In this document: positions 1-8,294 of the stretch, one piece after another
Numbering within the stretch: the stretch's first letter is position 1
Layout of the letters: the number at the start of each line of letters is the position of its first letter
NCBI GenBank assembly: GCA_025997215.1
Contig: BNUH01000035.1
Span: forward strand, 1 to 28,373
From: Clostridia bacterium
Lineage (GTDB): Bacteria > Bacillota_A > Clostridia > Christensenellales > Aristaeellaceae
Direction: 5' to 3'
Length of the DNA: 28,373 nt
The notes under the pieces: model-generated
The model's database searches: none
Seen by the model: only the letters and a program-made list of their open reading frames with translations
What the model was told of the DNA's origin: nothing
Position numbers and translations under genes: made by a program

Positions 1-1
1 A

Positions 2-486
2 CTGTCCGGCAGTAAGAACGTATCCGATAACGGTAATAATGAATATGTAAAAATCAATCATATGCTGGATGAATTGCTGCGTGACAACGATTATCTCGCA
101 GTTATCGCGGACAATCAGGAGCTTCAGCTACAAAAGCACGCGTTAGCGCGGTTGATGCGGCCTGGTATTGATGTTGAAAACACACTGTCGTCAACCGGCG
201 TATCATTTGAATATGATAATTATATGGTTATTATACTATTTCTGAATGAGACCCTGGAAACCAGTCTACCTACAGCTGAACGGGACGCTATCCTCGGCCA
301 GTCAGCATGCATCCTCAAAGCGGCGCTGAAACATATCAATATATACACGCTGACTTATAATAGCCTAGCAGTATTGCTTCTGAATATACCGGATCAGTCT
401 CTGCCCGTGGCGGATTGCGAATTGCTTACATCCATATTTGTATCACAGCAGAATAGGCTGCGTGCGGAGCATATACCTCCATCGCC
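2..486 (+). pseudogene. 3'-truncated AraC-type sensor/regulator fragment
   Basis: The reading frame is open from the window edge, so the gene starts outside. The visible roughly 160 codons resemble the linker and GGDEF-like middle part of large Paenibacillus-type AraC sensor-regulators: an NEY...INHMLDELL helix, then a hydrophobic beta/alpha pattern around YMVIILFLNE and LAVLLLNI. No C-terminal AraC helix-turn-helix follows. From about position 487 the frame simply reads the antisense of the glycosidase gene and stops at 814 by chance. The likely explanation is a deletion or rearrangement that removed the DNA-binding domain and joined the stump to the 3' end of the neighbouring gene. The family call rests on overall pattern rather than a catalytic motif, so it is moderate. 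The exact breakpoint is inferred. Confidence 0.5.
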
Positions 487-2004
487 CTACTTCGCCGTCT
501 CACGCTCCTTCCCTTTATCCGCCTCCGCAGCGTTCCTCCTGGCCGCCTCTTTATCCGCAGCCATCTCTTCTACGGTCTTTGTATGCAGCCTCGCCGCTCC
601 TTCTGTCACGATTGGCGGGATGAGCGTCCCGTCAGCTTCTGCTTTCGCGCGGCGGCCTTTTGCGCGTTCTATCTCCTGCGCATACTGCGGCAGCCACTCC
701 GCTTCCTCGATGAGCATCTCATCAACCATCTGGAAAATCTCCGCTGTGTTGCAAACCGCACCGACCAGCGGATCCATCATCATAGCTTGCCGAAGGAGAT
801 TGATATCGGCGTGAACAGCAGCCTCGACAGCCAGACGCTGTACGGAGATGTTGCTCATGCAAGCGGCGGCACATCCCAAGGGTAGATCACCCAGTATTGG
901 AATATTTATGCCATGCGTATCAACGAACCCAGGCACTTCGACGATTGCGTCACCAGGTAGGTTTGTGATGCAGCCCTTGTTTACAACGTTGAAATGTCCG
1001 CGATAGACACGCCCTGTCTCGATGCTTTCGATTATATAACTGCCATGCTCGCGGCTGCGCTCATCATAGCTGAATTGTTTCGGCGGTTCCTTCAGCCAGT
1101 TGGGGAAATCGGTCTCAAACCAATTCCGGCCCTCTGTGCACACGCGCAGGTAACCGCCGGTCTCACCGTTGATCCACACGCCCAGATCGATCCAGTCATT
1201 GATTTCGCCGACGCGCTTGCGATACCACGGCACATATTCGGAAAGGTGGCCATTCGACTCCGTGGAGAAGTAGCCGAAACACTTCATCATGTCGATGCGA
1301 ACCTTCTCGGTCTTGGCGGTCTCCTCGTCAGCTTCAAGCGCGGCGAGCAGTTTATCGTTCAGCTCCTCACCGTTATGTTTGACGGATATATACCATGTCA
1401 TATGGTTTATACCAGCGCAAATTATATCGATTTCCTTTGTTTCATAACCCAGAACCTTTGCGATCAGCGCGTGGCCGCCTTGCACACCATGGCACAGACC
1501 CACGGTCTGCACGCCGCCATACTTGTTGCAGTACCATGTAACCATCGCGTTCGGGTTGGAATAGTTGAGCAGCAGGCAGCCCGGCGCGGCGACTTCCCTG
1601 ATATCGCGGCAGAACCTCTCCAGAGCTGCGATGTCCCGCTGAGCATAGAATATCCCGCCGGCACACAGCGTATCGCCGACGCACTGATCCACGCCATACT
1701 TCAATGGAATCTCCACGTCCTTTGCGAACGCCTCCAACATGCCGATGCGAACGCAGTTTACGACGTACTTCGCGCCGCGGAAAGCCTCGCGGCGATCCAG
1801 CGTCGCGTTGATTTTGATGGATAAACCGTTCTCGTCGATGTCGCGCTGACACAGTTGAGTAACCATGTCCAGGTTCTGCTTGTTGATGTCGGTGAACGCG
1901 ACCTCAATATCCTGCAATTCCGGTACAGACAGGATATCCTTAAGTAAACCGCGCGTGAAACCGATAGAACCTGCGCCAATGAACGCTAGTTTGATCTTCG
2001 CCAT
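487..2004 (-). CDS. GH4 family NAD- and metal-dependent alpha-glycosidase
   Basis: This is a family 4 glycoside hydrolase (alpha-galactosidase/alpha-glucosidase/alpha-glucuronidase group), which cleaves via NAD-dependent redox chemistry and a divalent metal. Visible motifs, numbered from the ATG, are the Rossmann NAD loop GAGSIGF (10-16), VGDT (109-112), NYSNPN (147-152), LCHGVQGG (metal ligand Cys171) and GINHMTWY (metal ligand His201). The Cys-His spacing is close to that of Thermotoga AglA (Cys174/His203). The ATG at 2004 is chosen over an upstream in-frame TTG at 2010 because the AGGAAGGGG ribosome site sits 9 nt before the ATG but only 3 nt before the TTG. The product is 505 aa, longer than most members (about 430-480), because of a charged Lys/Glu/Ala-rich C-terminal tail. 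The substrate cannot be fixed from sequence alone. It is probably cytoplasmic. Confidence 0.92.
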   Translation of the reverse strand: MAKIKLAFIGAGSIGFTRGLLKDILSVPELQDIEVAFTDINKQNLDMVTQLCQRDIDENGLSIKINATLDRREAFRGAKYVVNCVRIGMLEAFAKDVEIPLKYGVDQCVGDTLCAGGIFYAQRDIAALERFCRDIREVAAPGCLLLNYSNPNAMVTWYCNKYGGVQTVGLCHGVQGGHALIAKVLGYETKEIDIICAGINHMTWYISVKHNGEELNDKLLAALEADEETAKTEKVRIDMMKCFGYFSTESNGHLSEYVPWYRKRVGEINDWIDLGVWINGETGGYLRVCTEGRNWFETDFPNWLKEPPKQFSYDERSREHGSYIIESIETGRVYRGHFNVVNKGCITNLPGDAIVEVPGFVDTHGINIPILGDLPLGCAAACMSNISVQRLAVEAAVHADINLLRQAMMMDPLVGAVCNTAEIFQMVDEMLIEEAEWLPQYAQEIERAKGRRAKAEADGTLIPPIVTEGAARLHTKTVEEMAADKEAARRNAAEADKGKERETAK

Positions 2005-2062
2005 ATGCAAAGCGCCCCTTCCTATATTATCAAGTCATCCATAAATGCTAAGCCTTACAATC

Positions 2063-2100
2063 ATTTTAGCTCGTTATCGATCAAAGTGCAAGGGTTGCAC
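2063..2100 (-). promoter_or_regulatory. Promoter and operator palindrome of the GH4 gene
   Basis: On the minus strand TTGCAC (2091-2086) is followed after exactly 17 nt by TAAAAT (2068-2063), a good sigma-A promoter about 60 bp upstream of the GH4 start. The -35 hexamer is one arm of the perfect palindrome GTGCAAGGGTTGCAC (2086-2100). A regulator bound there would directly affect RNA polymerase. That this gives sugar-dependent control is inference. Confidence 0.6.
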
Positions 2101-2102
2101 AT

Positions 2103-2361
2103 CAGCAATTCCAAATTTAGTAATTGGCAGTGATTTTTCTCTTAAGTATATGGACACACTCCTTCCTTGATGAATATACAACAAAACATAGTTGTTCCAA
2201 GGCGATATCCGACAAAAATTTCTACTGACCCGCCGATGTGTATGACGTGAATTGTTTATATTTAAGAACGATTTGCCTACAATGAATCGCCCTTCCGCCT
2301 TTTGCTAGCAGCATTCTCAAAGTATTCTTGAGATTCTATTTTTCTAAATTTGGAATTGCTG
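2103..2361. repeat. Pair of perfect 18-bp inverted repeats bounding 259 bp
   Basis: CAGCAATTCCAAATTTAG at 2103-2120 is the exact reverse complement of 2344-2361. The 223 bp between them contain no convincing reading frame. The layout suggests a small non-autonomous element (MITE-like) or the ends of a decayed insertion sequence, but no flanking target duplication is obvious. A pair of regulator sites is the alternative. Confidence 0.55.
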
Positions 2362-2379
2362 TGAATTTGCTCATCCCTA

Positions 2380-2444
2380 TTGACAGTATATGAAAAAGAT
2401 GGTATCATTACGTACAGTCATTTGACACAGTTCGATTGCGAACT
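2380..2444 (+). promoter_or_regulatory. Strong sigma-A promoter with downstream palindrome
   Basis: TTGACA at 2380-2385, a 17-nt spacer and TATCAT at 2403-2408 make a near-consensus promoter reading toward the polysaccharide region. Just after the expected start point is the palindrome AGTTCGATTGCGAACT (2429-2444), a possible operator or 5' hairpin. An AGGAGG box at 2503-2508 has no ATG, GTG or TTG at proper distance, suggesting that the first gene of this transcript has decayed. Confidence 0.6.
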
Positions 2445-2884
2445 AGTCATTTGTACCTGGACGAAAGTTTGCTTAGTATGTCCTATACTAGCAGAGACTG
2501 TCAGGAGGCGATTAGGAAATCATTCCAGCGAATGGTAGAGCTGGAGAGTTTTTGATTGGTTAGCCCCACTGCACTAAAGTGGTATCTGTGTAGTGTTGAT
2601 GCTGATCCAAAGATAGGCAGTACCTCATGATACATCGACCAGGCAGCGGCCGCGGAGTGCGCCATGCAAGAGGCTATGTTGACATAAAGGTTCTCAATAA
2701 GTTTAGTTGCGGCTCGTAACTAAAAGGTCTGGCTTACAAAAAAATAGTTTTCGATGAGAAGTGGGTCTACACTTGTCATATGTTATCCGGTAAAAAGCGC
2801 ATGCAAATGTAAGTGTTTCGGTTACGTGTATACGTCGAGAATTACTTTTGCCGGAATACCGACTCACTAATGTGTAATAGATAG
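2445..2884. other. Gene-free stretch downstream of promoter
   Basis: No reading frame of useful length, recognisable protein motif or RNA gene was found on either strand. An orphan AGGAGG box lies at 2503-2508. It is probably decayed coding sequence at the head of the old operon, but nothing specific can be named. Confidence 0.4.
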
Positions 2885-3335
2885 TACATTTTCTATCGTT
2901 GGTATGATTTTATTCATCCCATGTATGTTGATTGCGCTGCCGCAATAAAAGTATTAAATCGTGGCTTGTATTGTATAAGCAAGCCCGTCTAACTCAAGAT
3001 AGATAGGGATATAGGGTACTGGAGTTTTAAAGTATGCTAAATGGTGCTATGAAGAATGGGAAGCACATTTAACTTAGGAGCGTGATAATCCTGTAATGTT
3101 TTACAAGTAAAGCAATAAGAGCTAATAGATTTGACGAATTACCGTAGCTACTAAATATCCTGATTGGAACTATGACTATTGAAGGTCTAATAGTTGAAAG
3201 ACCAAAAGTTGCAAAGCAGCATAAGGTAACAATCCCTGCTTTTGTTTTCGACTGGTAGCAAAAGCAGAGGGCATGTCTATAATGGAAACAACTACAATAT
3301 GGTGATTCAAAAATGGCTCTACTGTTAGGTTTTTT
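2885..3335 (+). pseudogene. Decayed polyprenyl-phosphate sugar transferase
   Basis: Translating the three plus frames piecewise recovers, in the right order, the landmarks of bacterial sugar transferases (PF02397). They are a membrane helix SIVGMILFIPCMLIAL (about 2895-2942), AIKVLNRG (about 2942-2965), a DNP piece (about 3083), IRANRFDELP*LLNILIGTM (3115-3174), VERPK (about 3192), IPAF (about 3231) and NGNNYN (about 3280). In-frame stops (for example TAG where the family has Gln in DELPQ) and several frameshifts make it non-functional. Its intact counterpart is the gene at 6583. It follows the promoter at 2380, so this looks like the remains of an older polysaccharide operon head. Confidence 0.72.
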
Positions 3336-3387
3336 TATATAAGACAAATGATACTAAGGAGTCGAAAAATTAGACTTCTAATAGTAA

Positions 3388-3530
3388 GATACTTCATGAC
3401 GATTCCTGAGGCAGCTAGGTTGGTTTTACAGGCAGGTGGTTTGGCCGATCTAACGTTTGTGCGGTTTTTGTTGAGAATGCTAGGCTTTTCAGAATCCACA
3501 ACAAGCGTTCGTGTAAGAATGTTCTTATAC
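3388..3530 (+). pseudogene. Fragment of a second CapD/FlaA1-type dehydratase gene
   Basis: The frame reads RYFMTIPEAARLVLQAGG at about 3388-3443, nearly identical in protein to residues 440-457 of the CapD-like ORF at 6112-6165. The DNA differs at many third positions, so this is an old paralogue and not a recent copy. Directly after it a shifted frame gives ADN...AVFV and RIHN, matching the next expected landmarks (ADNGALYVLKMGEPVKI). The rest of the gene is absent. It lies just downstream of the decayed sugar transferase. Confidence 0.65.
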
Positions 3531-3655
3531 TATCATAGCCAAGTGGTTAGACCTCTCTTGAATAGGATGTTAACTATCGACGGATGTGGGTTCCACTACC
3601 AATACTCGTTGGATTCAGTTGTTTTACATAAATTATCATAACTAAACTGTAGAAG

Positions 3656-4045
3656 ATGCAAATGATTACTAAAGAAGAATTAATCCAGAAGTTCCCAGTA
3701 GGCACCAGGATCGAACTGACCGCGCCTATGGATGATCCTTACCCCTCCGTTAAAGTAGGCGATCAGGGTGTCGTAGAAGGTGTAGACGATTTCCCTAATA
3801 TAGAAGTTAAATGGGATAACGGTTCTGGATTGAGTATATTACCAGACGTCGATAGCTTTAAGGTTATAGAGAATATAAGCCCTAAAGCTTTCGCGGATCT
3901 CATGAAGATTCGTTCATCAGGTGTAACTAATATGTTCGAGTTCAATACTGTCCAGAGAATAGCTTTTGATGAAGGTTATTATGAATTGGTAACATGTATG
4001 GAAGGTCATAAGACGGAGTATGGTGAGCTTATCCTAACTGGTTAG
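3656..4045 (+). CDS. DUF4314/DUF5049-like two-domain small protein
   Basis: The 129-aa protein has an N-terminal half that looks like a DUF4314 SH3-like beta-barrel (residues about 13-70: PVGTRIELTAPMDDPY, GDQGVVEGVDDFPNIEVKWD, then LPDVDSFKVI). Its C-terminal half matches the DUF5049 pattern (about 77-118: IRSSGVTNMFEFNTVQRIA, then GYYELV). Both are small domains of unknown function often seen in phage, plasmid and mobile-element genomes. The start at 3656 has only a weak AGAAG site; a second in-frame ATG lies two codons downstream at 3662. A membrane helix and signal peptide are absent. It has no obvious role in glycan synthesis and is probably a passenger gene. The domain calls are from memory of the families. 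Confidence 0.7.
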   Translation: MQMITKEELIQKFPVGTRIELTAPMDDPYPSVKVGDQGVVEGVDDFPNIEVKWDNGSGLSILPDVDSFKVIENISPKAFADLMKIRSSGVTNMFEFNTVQRIAFDEGYYELVTCMEGHKTEYGELILTG

Positions 4046-4073
4046 GGTGCTCCGGTTGAATAGCCGAACACCC
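4045..4073 (+). terminator. Hairpin after the DUF4314 gene
   Basis: GGGTG (4045-4049) pairs with CACCC (4069-4073), with an inner CGG/CCG pairing, directly at the stop codon. No T-run follows, so it may be a weak or factor-assisted terminator or an mRNA-stabilising hairpin. Confidence 0.35.
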
Positions 4074-4157
4074 CTACCAGCTTGTAATAATGATTATAAC
4101 TGAACACTCATATGTTTATGCTGATACAGCTATTATGCTGGCGATGGGAGCGGACGA

Positions 4158-4664
4158 TTGTTCAGTAACAAAAGAACCTTGATCGTTATTAATAACCATG
4201 GCAACGAGTTCACCTCCGTAGGCTCAATCCGTAAATGGGTAAATGATAGATGCTCTGTTACCATCGCACTGACTAAGAAAATGGACAATGACTATGCTGG
4301 CTTTTCGGCACTCAACTCAATGGTTCAGGACGTCGCCAGCTTAGTCAGCGCTACCTTGATCATTGAAAGTGGTTTGAAGGGAATAGTTGAGAAGTTAAAC
4401 CCTCAAATAATTATTACCACACAACTAAGTCCTTCATTCGACCCCAACGGTACTATCCAAGAAGTCCTGCTGGCAGATAAGCCTCTAACCTGGGATCGTA
4501 AGCGTGGTATCATTCCCAGTGCTTATGTGGATATCAAAGATACTCAGGATACTAAATTGGATGTCTACCGTAAGTACGGTCGTAAACCCAACTGGCATAA
4601 CTGGGGCGAAGCGGTGAAGATCGATTGCGCCGAAGCTTTTGAAAGTATATATAGAATCGGGTGA
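4158..4664 (+). pseudogene. PIG-L (LmbE)-like deacetylase with degenerate active site
   Basis: The 168-aa frame begins at TTG 4158, supported by GGGAG 7 nt upstream. The scaffold resembles PIG-L deacetylases, which remove N-acetyl groups from GlcNAc-type sugars using zinc: LIVINNHGNE...GSIRKWVND aligns with the usual HPDDE...GG-IRKW segment, LNPQIIITTQ with KPDIVYTH, and PSAYVDIKDT...KLDVYRK with the conserved PSFYVDI...K-EAI-CH tail. The signature HPDDE reads HGNE here, and the second histidine-rich loop is replaced by LSPSFDPNGT. The metal ligands are therefore largely gone, and about 30 residues before PSAYVDI appear missing. It is either a decaying gene or a catalytically dead derivative. 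It sits just upstream of the broken CapD-like gene. Confidence 0.52.
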
Positions 4665-4675
4665 TAATACCAGGA

Positions 4676-6336
4676 ATGTTTGTGTCTAGATTCCGAAGTA
4701 TACATCAACGACGAATCTTGTTAGCGTTTATAGATGCCTGATCTGTGCTCTATCTTTTACCTTCAGTATCTTTGTATGGACAGGCGTTTACAAGTTGCCT
4801 AATAACATCAATGAACTTATAACCAGTGTATTGGTTATAACAGGATTACATTTAGTAACATATATGGTCGGCGGCATCTATAGCGTCCTCTGGAGCATGG
4901 CCGGTGTCGGCGAAGCAATGCAAATGGTTTTCCTCGATATCGCGTCGATGATTTTAGTTTTCATCGCCGATCAGATTCTAGGGTGGTCATTTACTAAAGT
5001 ACAACTGTTATTTACCTCCACATTATCAACTGTTCTAATTCTATCAAGTCGATTTGTCTGGCGATTGCTCCTCGGCGGAAGACTTCGCTTCAGGAAGAAC
5101 ACAGTTGATAAACCGCTGATGATTGTTGGCGCAGGTGACGCTGCCGTCTATCTATTGGAAAAATACCTATCAGAAGGCAAGGCCACAACAGGCTCAATGT
5201 TTCTGGTAGATGAAGATCGTGGTAAGCAAAATCTCAAAGTGCATGGCATACCAGTACTTGGAGGTAATAAGGATATACTTGACCTGGTTATAAAATATAA
5301 TGTTAAGGAAATCCTTATAGCTATACCTTCATTAAAAGGTAAGCGATATGCCGATTTGGCTAACTTGTGTATTGCAACAAAGTGCCACGTCCGGATGCTT
5401 AGTTCGATCGATGAGTCAATGAAAAGTAGTTCATTAAGGGTAAGGGATATAAAAATTGAAGATTTGTTGTCTAGGGATGAAGTGGTTCTTGATACAGCGG
5501 CTATAGCCGATTACTTGAAAGACGCAGTCGTCCTCGTAACAGGCGGCGGCGGTTCGATCGGATCAGAGATTTGCCGCCAAGTTATACGGTTCGATCCTAA
5601 GCTGTTAGTTATATATGATATTTATGAAAACACTGTATATGAACTACAAATGGAGCTACAACAGTTATATGGCAGTAGTGTTCCTGTAGAAGTTATAATA
5701 GGTAATATCTGTAACAAGGATCATTTGGAACAGATAGTCACCAAATATAAACCATCAGTGGTATTCCACGCGGCGGCACATAAGCATGTTCCGTTAATGG
5801 AAACATCGCCAGCGGAGGCCGTTCGTAATAATATCTTCGGTACGAAAAACGTGCTCGACGTGGCCGCCGTTCATGGTGTGAAGCGTTTTGTTTTGTTGTC
5901 CACTGATAAGGCTGTTAATCCTACCAGCATAATGGGTGCGACGAAACGGGTATGTGAGATGCTTATACAGTCTTACGCTAAGACTACGGATATGCGCTGT
6001 ATGGCCGTCCGGTTCGGTAATGTGCTAGGATCGCATGGATCAGTGATCCCCCTCTTTAGGTCGCAGATTGAAGCAGGTGGGCCTATTACTGTCACTCATC
6101 CAGAAATCGTAAGATATTTCATGACAATCCCAGAGGCAGCTAGGCTGGTTCTCCAAGCAGGTGGGATGGCAGATAATGGTGCGTTGTATGTTTTGAAGAT
6201 GGGTGAACCTGTAAAGATCAGAGAGTTGGCTGAGAATTTGATACATTTTTATGGTGGAGATATAGAGATAAAGTATACAGGTCTACGCCCTGGGTCTGGG
6301 TATAATTCGGTTAGCGGGTTAGGGGCGGTAGTTTAG
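4676..6336 (+). pseudogene. CapD/FlaA1-type NDP-sugar 4,6-dehydratase, frameshifted
   Basis: The family is membrane-anchored inverting UDP-GlcNAc dehydratases/epimerases. From ATG 4676 the frame reads MFVSRFRSIHQRRILLAFID and then hits TGA at 4739. The next frame continues the same protein (LICALSFTFSIFVWTG, from 4738), so one C appears to be missing near 4737. The remaining frame (TTG 4795 onward, 513 aa) has membrane segments, a first Rossmann domain (MIVGAGD, 109-115) and a catalytic SDR domain: TGGGGSIGSE 249-258, HAAAHKHVPLME 325-336, STDKAVNPTSIMGATKR 369-385 (MxxxK in place of YxxxK, usual in this group). After TGLRPG (495-500) the conserved EKLYEEL tail is absent and the frame ends about 100 residues early. 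It is probably inactive; a sequencing error could explain the N-terminal shift but not the C-terminal loss. Confidence 0.8.
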
Positions 6337-6582
6337 GTAGTGTTCCCCTCCTAGTTTGAGCAAATTCTTGTGAAAAACAACAACAATATCGGTCAAAAGC
6401 TGTTTGATATATATGAAGTTTCAGCTTGAGGCAGCCAAGTTGAGTTGCTTGGCTTTGAAGAGTTTTTCGCTGATTTAGGACGTTCGCCTTGATTCGACAG
6501 GCAAGAATGTTACAACTATGTTAAATGTGTTACGTACAGTAAATTCGACAAGTGAACATTATTTGAGGTGATAAAGTAATAT

Positions 6583-7299
6583 ATGGCTGAACAACGACAA
6601 CCACTATACGATGGAGTAGTAGCACTACAGCCACAGTATATACAACAGCCATCGGAGTTAGAACGTTATGAACATATTACAGGTAATACTAGTCTTTCGT
6701 ATTTAATAACTAAGCGTGTAATTGATATAATTGGTTCGTTATTCTTCCTGGTATTATTCTCACCTATATTCCTAATCACAGCCATTGCAATAAAAATTGA
6801 AGATCCAAGGGGAAAGATTATATATCACAGTACACGTATTGGTAAGGATCAGGTGCCATTCGACTTTCCTAAGTTTAGGTCTATGATAGCTGATGCTGAT
6901 ATAGTAAAGAGCAAAATTCTAGCGATGAACGAAAAAGATGGTCCAATCTTTAAGATTAAGAATGATCCGAGGATAACTAAGGTCGGACACTTTATCCGTA
7001 AATATAGCATCGACGAATTGCCCCAGCTTATTTGTGTGCTGGCAGGAAAGATGAGCCTGGTGGGGCCAAGACCACCCATGCCTGAGGAAGTACTGAAGTA
7101 TACAGAATACGAGCAACAACGTTTGGCAGTAACTCCTGGTCTGTCGTGTGTATGGCAAATTTCTGGGAGAAGCGAATTATCTTTCGAGCAATGGATGGAA
7201 CTTGATTTGGAATATATAAAGAACCAAAATATTGTGAATGATATAAAAATACTGATTAAGACCCCTATAGCAGTATTGCGTCCAAGAGGTGCTTATTGA
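6583..7299 (+). CDS. Initiating polyprenyl-phosphate sugar-phosphate transferase
   Basis: Bacterial sugar transferases (PF02397) move a sugar-1-phosphate from an NDP-sugar onto undecaprenyl phosphate, the first committed step of repeat-unit assembly at the inner membrane face. The 238-aa protein has an extended hydrophilic N-terminus, then KRVIDII, one membrane segment (about 47-70), PKFRSM (96-101), NDPRIT (127-132), SIDELPQL (142-149, containing the Asp-Glu pair known to be catalytic in PglC-type enzymes), SLVGPRPP (158-165) and PGLSCVWQISGR (185-196). It is a short single-domain form, without the large N-terminal membrane domain of WcaJ. A GAGGTG site lies 12 nt before the ATG. It overlaps the next gene by one base (TGATG), so the two are probably co-translated. 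The sugar donor is not determinable. Confidence 0.92.
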   Translation: MAEQRQPLYDGVVALQPQYIQQPSELERYEHITGNTSLSYLITKRVIDIIGSLFFLVLFSPIFLITAIAIKIEDPRGKIIYHSTRIGKDQVPFDFPKFRSMIADADIVKSKILAMNEKDGPIFKIKNDPRITKVGHFIRKYSIDELPQLICVLAGKMSLVGPRPPMPEEVLKYTEYEQQRLAVTPGLSCVWQISGRSELSFEQWMELDLEYIKNQNIVNDIKILIKTPIAVLRPRGAY

Positions 7300-8294
7300 T
7301 GCAGATAATACTATTATCAGGTGGATCAGGTAAACGCTTATGGCCGCTTTCAAGTAATGAGCGGCCAAAGCAGTTTATTAAGATATTGCCAGCACCGGAT
7401 GGTTCGTATGAATCTATGGTGCAACGTGTCTACCGTCAGATTCGTGAGGCAAGCATAGATGATCCCATTACAATTGCTACAGGCGCATCACAGGTTCCCC
7501 TAATCCGAGAGCAATTAGGGTTGGATGTCGAAGTGGTGCAGGAACCGTCAAGGCGTGATACTTTCCCTGCCATAGCGTTATCGTGCTTATACCTATTCTA
7601 TGAAAAAGGTATATCCAGAGATGAAATAATTGCCGTACAACCTATTGATCCATATTGTGAGCTATACTATTTCCTGACAATTAAACAGATGGAGCAAGCG
7701 GCGCGACGGAGTAGTGCGGAAATAGTACTTATGGGAATCGCGCCAAAAGAGCCTTCTGAGAAGTATGGATATATAGTTCCTCAACATGAGGTAAAATCTA
7801 ACTCATCAGCTCCTGTAGATCGATTTGTCGAAAAACCTAATAAAGATGTAGCAGATGGTTTGATAAAAGAGGGTGCTCTCTGGAATGGTGGCGTTTTCGT
7901 TTTCAAGTTGGGGTATATGCTCGATCTAGTACAAAGATCTGTGAAGATAAACAGCTTCCAGGATGCACTGGATAAATACGATCGTTTTGAAAAGACCAGT
8001 TTCGATTATGCTGTGGTTGAAAAGGCTGCTAGAGTGCAGGTAGTCAAGTATTCAGGCTTTTGGGAAGATTTAGGTACATGGGGGGCTTTATCTGAAAGGA
8101 TAAGCTCTCCTACCATAGGTAATGTAATGATTGATGAAGAAAATGAGAATACACAGATAATAAATGAGTTAGAGATACCTATCGTTGCCTTAGGTGTTAA
8201 GAATCTGGTCGTTGTCGCTAGTAAAGATGGTATTTTAATTACCTCGCGGGAAGGTAGCAGTGGATTAAAAACTTATATAGATAGGGTTGGATGA
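7299..8294 (+). CDS. manC: Mannose-1-phosphate guanylyltransferase
   Basis: The enzyme makes GDP-mannose from mannose-1-phosphate and GTP, the entry to GDP-L-fucose. Motifs from the ATG are the pyrophosphorylase signature [11 protein letters not shown] (8-18), [13 protein letters not shown] (82-94), QPIDPY (114-119, the variant of the Asp metal-site loop), FVEKP (176-180) and NGGVFVF (196-202). The 331-aa length fits the single-domain type without a fused phosphomannose isomerase. I prefer ATG 7299, which overlaps the preceding stop and has AAGAGGTG 7 nt upstream, to the TTG at 7296. It shares ATGA with gmd, supporting one operon. No phosphomannomutase is in the window, so mannose-1-phosphate must come from elsewhere. 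Confidence 0.9.
   Translation: MQIILLSGGSGKRLWPLSSNERPKQFIKILPAPDGSYESMVQRVYRQIREASIDDPITIATGASQVPLIREQLGLDVEVVQEPSRRDTFPAIALSCLYLFYEKGISRDEIIAVQPIDPYCELYYFLTIKQMEQAARRSSAEIVLMGIAPKEPSEKYGYIVPQHEVKSNSSAPVDRFVEKPNKDVADGLIKEGALWNGGVFVFKLGYMLDLVQRSVKINSFQDALDKYDRFEKTSFDYAVVEKAARVQVVKYSGFWEDLGTWGALSERISSPTIGNVMIDEENENTQIINELEIPIVALGVKNLVVVASKDGILITSREGSSGLKTYIDRVG

Noticed and set aside
62..814. A continuous 250-codon plus-strand frame
   Set aside because: Only the part up to about 486 resembles protein; the rest is antisense to the well-supported GH4 gene and has Ser/Ala-rich shadow composition.
994..1824. Long plus-strand frame of 276 codons
   Set aside because: It is fully antisense to the GH4 catalytic core, whose motifs are unambiguous.
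3069..3347. 92-codon minus-strand frame
   Set aside because: It is antisense to the sugar transferase relic, whose motifs are recovered on the plus strand.
3348..3641. 97-codon ORF as an intact gene
   Set aside because: Only an 18-20 residue stretch matches a CapD-type protein; the remainder is out-of-frame debris.
4090..4182. 30-codon plus ORF (MIITEHSYVYADTAIML...)
   Set aside because: No clear ribosome site, no recognisable similarity, and it overlaps the PIG-L-like frame.
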